A DNA stretch of 64,000 nt from Perognathus longimembris pacificus. Taxonomy: Eukaryota > Chordata > Mammalia > Rodentia > Heteromyidae. A model generated the notes under the pieces. It ran no database searches. It was not told the DNA's origin and was given only the letters and a program-made list of their open reading frames with translations. The stretch covers positions 119,326,958 to 119,390,957 of the forward strand of contig NC_063161.1 of NCBI RefSeq assembly GCF_023159225.1. The letters run 5' to 3'. Shown piece by piece: positions 23,211 through 64,000 of this stretch; position 1 is the first letter of the stretch, and each line of letters opens with the position of its first letter. The position numbers and the translations under genes are program-made.

Positions 23211-24625
23211 CTGAGGAATCGAACCCAGGGCTTCAAGTGTACAAGGCAAGCACTCTGCCATTAGACCATATTCCCAGCCCCCAAGTTTGGTCTTATAATG
23301 GTGTCCCAGAGGTTTTATACATTGCCCACCCCCCCTCTGTTTTTTCCAGTCCTGGGCTTGAACTCCCCAAGCCTCTTTGTGCTCAAGACTAACACTCTAC
23401 CACTTGAGCCACAGTGCCACTTCTGGCTTTTTCTGAGGTGTTTATTGGAGATAAGAGTCTTGGGCTTTTCTGCCTGGGCTGGCTTCAAACTGTGATCTTC
23501 AGATCTCAGCCTCCTGAGTAGCTAGGATTATAGGTGTGAGCCACTGGCACCTGGCTGGTCCCCCTTGTTTTCAAACCCTAATACTTTTTTTTTTCTCTAC
23601 CTAGTCTGTTGGCTAGGTGTTTTTTTTTTTGTTTTTTTTTTTTTTGCCAGTCCTGAGCCTTGAACTAAGACCTGAGCACTGTCCCTTGCTTTTTTTTTTT
23701 TGCTCAAGGCTAGCACCTTGCCACTTGAACCACAGCTCCACTTCTGGTCGTTTTCTATATATGTGGTGCTGGGGAATCGAACCCAGGGCTTCATGTATAC
23801 GAGGCAAGCACTGTTGCCATTAGGCCATATTCCCAGCCCCTGTTGGCTAGGTTTTTACCATATTCTTTTTTGATCTCTTATGCTTTTCATTTCCAGACTT
23901 TCAGTGTGGTTTCCCCCCCCCCCCCAGAATTTGTATATCTATTGAATTCTACTTTGATATCCTTGTTTCATTCAGCTATTTATTTGTAATCTATTAGAAT
24001 TTATCCAAGTATTCATATGAGAGTTTGTCCATGTCACTGTCATTATTGACAGCCTATTATTGTGGACCTGTTGGCTTTTACAGGAATCATAGTATCTTGT
24101 TTTCCTATTTTGTTCTTGTTGTTGTTGTTGGTTGTGGGGCTTGAACTCAAAGCTTGGGTGCTGTCCCTGAGCTCTTCTGTTCAAGGCTGGCACTCTACCA
24201 CATTCAGCCTCAACACCACTACCAGTTTTTTACTGGTTGCCTAGGCTGGCTTTGAACCACTATCCTCAGATCTCAGCCTCTTGAGTAGCTAGGCTTACAG
24301 GTGTGAGCCACCAGTGCCTGGCTCCTGTTTTTTATGTTTTTGTATTTGTGTAGCAACCTGAGGGAAAATGAAATAAATGATGATTGTTAAGTGCTATGTG
24401 AAGTTAAAAGACACTTTGTAGGAGGTGAAAAACTGTTAAAAAGATAACAGCAGTCTATAGAATGACAATTTGATTATTAAATAGTCTGAAGAGTATTCTG
24501 ATTGACTATTAGTAACTCAAAGGCTTGTTTTACTTGTAGTGAACCATGATAAAATAGTTTCCTTAATTGATATTCCTTTCCTTTCCCCACCTCTTTATTC
24601 CTTTGTAGGAAAGTGAACAGCAGCC

Positions 24626-24629
<4 letters not shown>
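12775..24629 (+). CDS. Predicted spliced upstream ORF of DENND4A (23 codons)
   Basis: The ATG at 12775-12777 lies in a weak context (T at -3, C at +4). It reads 17 codons to the exon 1 donor at 12825, then six codons across exon 2 from 24609, ending at TGA 24627-24629. The stop shares the ATGA tetranucleotide with the DENND4A start at 24626. The peptide is short and Arg/Gly/Pro-rich with no recognisable domain, so any role would be translational control in cis. It depends on direct exon 1 to exon 2 splicing and on the start site lying upstream of 12775. Confidence 0.5.
15179..15446 (+). repeat. B1-Geo SINE with CA tail
   Basis: B1 half reads GGTGGCTCACACCTGTAATC; Geo half diverged; (CA) repeats near 15417-15444. 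Confidence 0.8.
15598..15830 (-). repeat. B1 SINE and old L1 3'-end fragment
   Basis: B1 at 15610-15722; 15728-15830 has the GGTTACAGTTACATAAGTC block of an older L1 end. Confidence 0.55.
16175..16376 (-). repeat. ID-like and B1 SINEs
   Basis: ID-like at 16185-16262; B1 at 16270-16376 with GTGCTGGGATTACAGG. Confidence 0.65.
16662..16871 (-). repeat. IDL-Geo SINE, young, with target duplication
   Basis: TCATGTTAATTTTT-type duplication at 16653 and 16872; full dimer. Confidence 0.9.
16970..17126 (-). repeat. IDL-Geo SINE, internally deleted
   Basis: The Geo half is complete but most of the IDL half is missing; it jumps from the middle of the dimer to the last bases. Confidence 0.7.
17562..17767 (-). 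repeat. IDL-Geo SINE, older type
   Basis: Full dimer with older-type TTGAACTC in Geo. Confidence 0.85.
18064..18380 (+). repeat. IDL-Geo SINE then L1 3' end
   Basis: SINE at 18064-18258; 18283-18380 matches older L1 ends and finishes in AATAATAATA and A-rich DNA. Confidence 0.65.
18500..19610 (-). repeat. Probable L1 5' UTR-like region
   Basis: On the minus strand it starts near 19610 with GGGCAAGATGGCAAATTAGA, the style of a mammalian L1 5' end, and continues about 1.1 kb with no dimeric SINE inside. It could instead be LTR-derived. Confidence 0.35.
19850..20056 (-). repeat. IDL-Geo SINE
   Basis: CTGGCAACAGTATTT before and CTGGCAAGGGTATTT after form an imperfect target duplication. Confidence 0.88.
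20462..20659 (+). repeat. IDL-Geo SINE, youngest-looking copy
   Basis: Perfect 14-bp duplication AAAACATGAAGTGA (20448-20461 and 20660-20673). It retains several CpGs and the GAGCGGGAAGAAGCC variant. Confidence 0.93.
20821..20990 (+). repeat. IDL-Geo SINE, older type, internally shortened
   Basis: Head GGCTGGGAAGGTGGCTTAG; the Geo half has lost about 12 bp; ends in a GGT repeat. Confidence 0.8.
20995..22080 (-). pseudogene. Candidate decayed retrocopy, unidentified
   Basis: Apart from an inserted SINE (21590-21786) this stretch lacks repeats and has protein-like composition on the minus strand. 21255-21458 is open and contains [20 protein letters not shown]; a second open piece lies at 20975-21169. 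Stops and frame changes separate them. I do not recognise the protein. Chance open reading is possible. Confidence 0.3.
21590..21786 (-). repeat. IDL-Geo SINE with target duplication
   Basis: AACTCTATAGTT repeats at about 21556 and 21787. Confidence 0.9.
22105..22370 (-). repeat. Two B1-like SINEs
   Basis: Diverged B1 at 22105-22218 and 22285-22370, separated by a TTTG run. Confidence 0.55.
23010..23280 (-). repeat. IDL-Geo SINE with internal AT microsatellite
   Basis: Flanked by CCAGGTTTGGTCTT and CCAAGTTTGGTCTT. The usual TGTATATGTG segment is replaced by about 65 bp of TATG/CATA/TA repeats (23140-23208). Confidence 0.88.
23346..23556 (-). repeat. B1-Geo SINE
   Basis: B1 half complete, Geo start shortened. 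Confidence 0.8.
23632..23840 (-). repeat. IDL-Geo SINE with target duplication
   Basis: TGTTGGCTAGGT at 23607-23618 and 23841-23852. Confidence 0.9.
24115..24323 (-). repeat. B1-Geo SINE
   Basis: Ends CACCAGTGCCTGGCT; the middle is shortened. Confidence 0.8.
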
Positions 24630-62754
<38,125 letters not shown>

Positions 62755-63084
62755 GTAGCAGGATTTTTGTAATGAGCTAACTGGATAGCTGATTTCAACT
62801 TTTTGCTATTATTAATAGATATTTAACTTAGTAATTTTTGAAGGCTCAGTATTATTTCATTGAACTAATAGAGATTAATTTTATGTGGAGAGACATTGTA
62901 ACTTAAGAATTGAATGGTTTTGTTATAAGAAAAGCCAGGTATTGATTGTTATTTACCTAGATGTTTAATCATATTTAAATCTTAAAAATTTCTCAGTTAA
63001 GAAAAGAAAAATATTTTAACTTTTTGTGAGAATCTCCTTTTGGGAGTTTTGTTGCTAATATAAACAGCTGTAAAATGCCTTGTG

Positions 63085-63560
63085 TGTGTGTCTGTCCTTG
63101 TACTGGGGATTGAACTCAGGGCCTCATGCACTTGTTGGGCTTTTTCACCCAAGGTTATGCTTTACTTCTTGAGCCACAGTACTGTGAAATTACCAAAATT
63201 ACTGTGAATTAACAAAATCAAGAAAACTTTAAAAGTAGAGGATTAGGTCTGGGGACTCATGCCTGTTGGTGTCTCAGCCTTATAGTCCTAGCTACTTAGG
63301 AAGCTGAGATTAGGAGGATTGAAGTTCTAAGGCAGCCCAGGCATAGATTTTGTATCAACCGAGTAGCTGGGTGTAGTGGCACTTAGTAGTCATCTCAGCA
63401 TCATGGGCTGAGATTGGGAAAATTGTGGCCCCAAGCCAGCCCTAAAAGAAACTTCCTTGAGACTCCATCTCAGTCAAGGAAGCTGGGTGTGGTGGCATTT
63501 ACCTGTCATCCCAACTATGATTGCAAGCATAAAAGAGGTAGGTAGATTGTGGCTCAGGTA
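63085..63560 (+). repeat. ID-like and B1-type sequence
   Basis: ID-like 63085-63182 (minus); 63243-63560 has three B1-type starts (GGTGTAGTGGCAC, GGTGTGGTGGCAT) on plus. Confidence 0.5.
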
Positions 63561-63668
63561 CTGCATATCCATGCAAAAGGGTGCCATACTTAAAAATGAC
63601 CATTATAAAGAAGTGCTGTAGGGATGGTTCACTGTTCAGAAGGCTTGAGTTTAAACCCCAGTACTGCT

Positions 63669-63850
63669 GAGAGAGGGAGAGCAAGAACGAGCGAGAGAGG
63701 GAGAGCGAGAATGAGCGAGAGAGGGAGAGAAGGAGGTAAGGAAGAAATGAAATAAGTAGAGAGGAGGAAGAGGAAAAGAGGGAGGGAAGGAGAGAGAAAA
63801 GGAAGAAAATGGGTAGGTAAGAAGAGGAAAAAAAGAAAAAAATAGAGGAA
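63669..63850 (+). repeat. 24-bp minisatellite and purine-rich run
   Basis: Units at 63669-63692, 63693-63716 and a partial third, then GA-rich DNA to 63850. Confidence 0.9.
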
Positions 63851-63932
63851 TAAATCATTGCTAAACCTAAAAGAGTAGGACTTGGATGGAAATTCTTTAA
63901 GGAACTAGAATGAATTTGATGTTGCCCATTAT

Positions 63933-63972
63933 GAGACTGTTAATACACAGCTGAGACTGTTAATACACAGCT
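63933..63972 (+). repeat. Perfect 20-bp tandem duplication
   Basis: 63933-63952 and 63953-63972 are identical (GAGACTGTTAATACACAG plus CT). Confidence 0.97.
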
Positions 63973-64000
63973 TACAAAATAAATCAAGCCAATAAAAAGT

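Larger units (their letters stand above)
22540..24110 (-). repeat. Old L1-like sequence interrupted by SINEs
   Basis: Phrases such as GTTTCTGTTGAGAAATTTGT, then TATGTGACTTGGCGCTTTG and ATGGTGTCCCAGAGG, resemble a conserved mammalian L1 antisense region I remember. Three SINEs split it. Confidence 0.45.
12826..24608 (+). other. DENND4A: DENND4A intron 1
   Basis: 11.8 kb. The first 500 bp are CpG island. 13330-15178 looks unique, with no repeat I recognise beyond short T runs. The rest is SINE- and L1-rich (listed separately). Stretches 16377-16650, 17130-17565, 17770-18065, 19610-19850 and 20060-20447 hold nothing I can name. Confidence 0.85.
62755..64000 (+). other. DENND4A: DENND4A intron 15 (start only)
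   Basis: 62755-63090 holds nothing recognised. Then an ID-like remnant, B1-type sequence, a purine-rich minisatellite and a 20-bp tandem duplication close to the edge. Confidence 0.8.

Noticed and set aside
63499..63858. 119-codon minus-strand Ser/Leu-rich ORF
   Set aside because: Translation of the purine-rich minisatellite.

Overview
The window is mammalian nuclear DNA, most likely from a heteromyid or geomyid rodent (kangaroo rat, pocket mouse or pocket gopher). Two things point there. The + strand carries the first 15 exons of a gene whose translation I recognise as DENND4A (also MYCPP/IRLB), with vertebrate GT-AG introns. The introns are packed with a dimeric SINE whose left half resembles the rodent ID element (tRNA-Ala type) and whose right half is the 'Geo' monomer; the IDL-Geo dimer has been described as restricted to Geomyoidea. 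Family and gene names come from memory of these families, not from a search.

Layout. 1-11.7 kb is intergenic: SINEs, a short two-LTR endogenous retrovirus on the minus strand (2829-4464), a solo LTR with a perfect 6-bp target duplication (7280-7813), and L1 3'-end pieces. About 11.7-13.3 kb is a CpG island holding the promoter and untranslated exon 1, which ends at a consensus donor at 12825/12826. Intron 1 is 11.8 kb. The start codon is at 24626 in exon 2. Exons 2-15 follow with every junction in frame, giving 705 complete codons plus two bases at 62754. This covers the MABP, uDENN, cDENN and dDENN parts of the protein. The remainder of the gene lies beyond the right edge.

Function. DENND4A is a guanine-nucleotide exchange factor of the DENN family acting on RAB10; the part encoded here contains the catalytic DENN module. 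No second functional protein-coding gene is visible. Nearly all other open frames are translations of SINEs, L1, LTRs or GC-rich DNA.

Interesting features: a spliced upstream ORF whose stop overlaps the DENND4A start as ATGA; tandem duplications that copy the 5' splice sites of exons 2 and 10; exon 3 lying between inverted SINE copies; a twin-primed (inverted) L1 insertion that replaced part of a SINE; a compact Lys1,2-primed betaretrovirus-like element; a shared tRNA-like SINE monomer whose B box is broken in the youngest copies; and one unidentified minus-strand region that may be a decayed retrocopy. I did not find a defence system, operon or other new multi-gene system, and none is expected in this kind of DNA.
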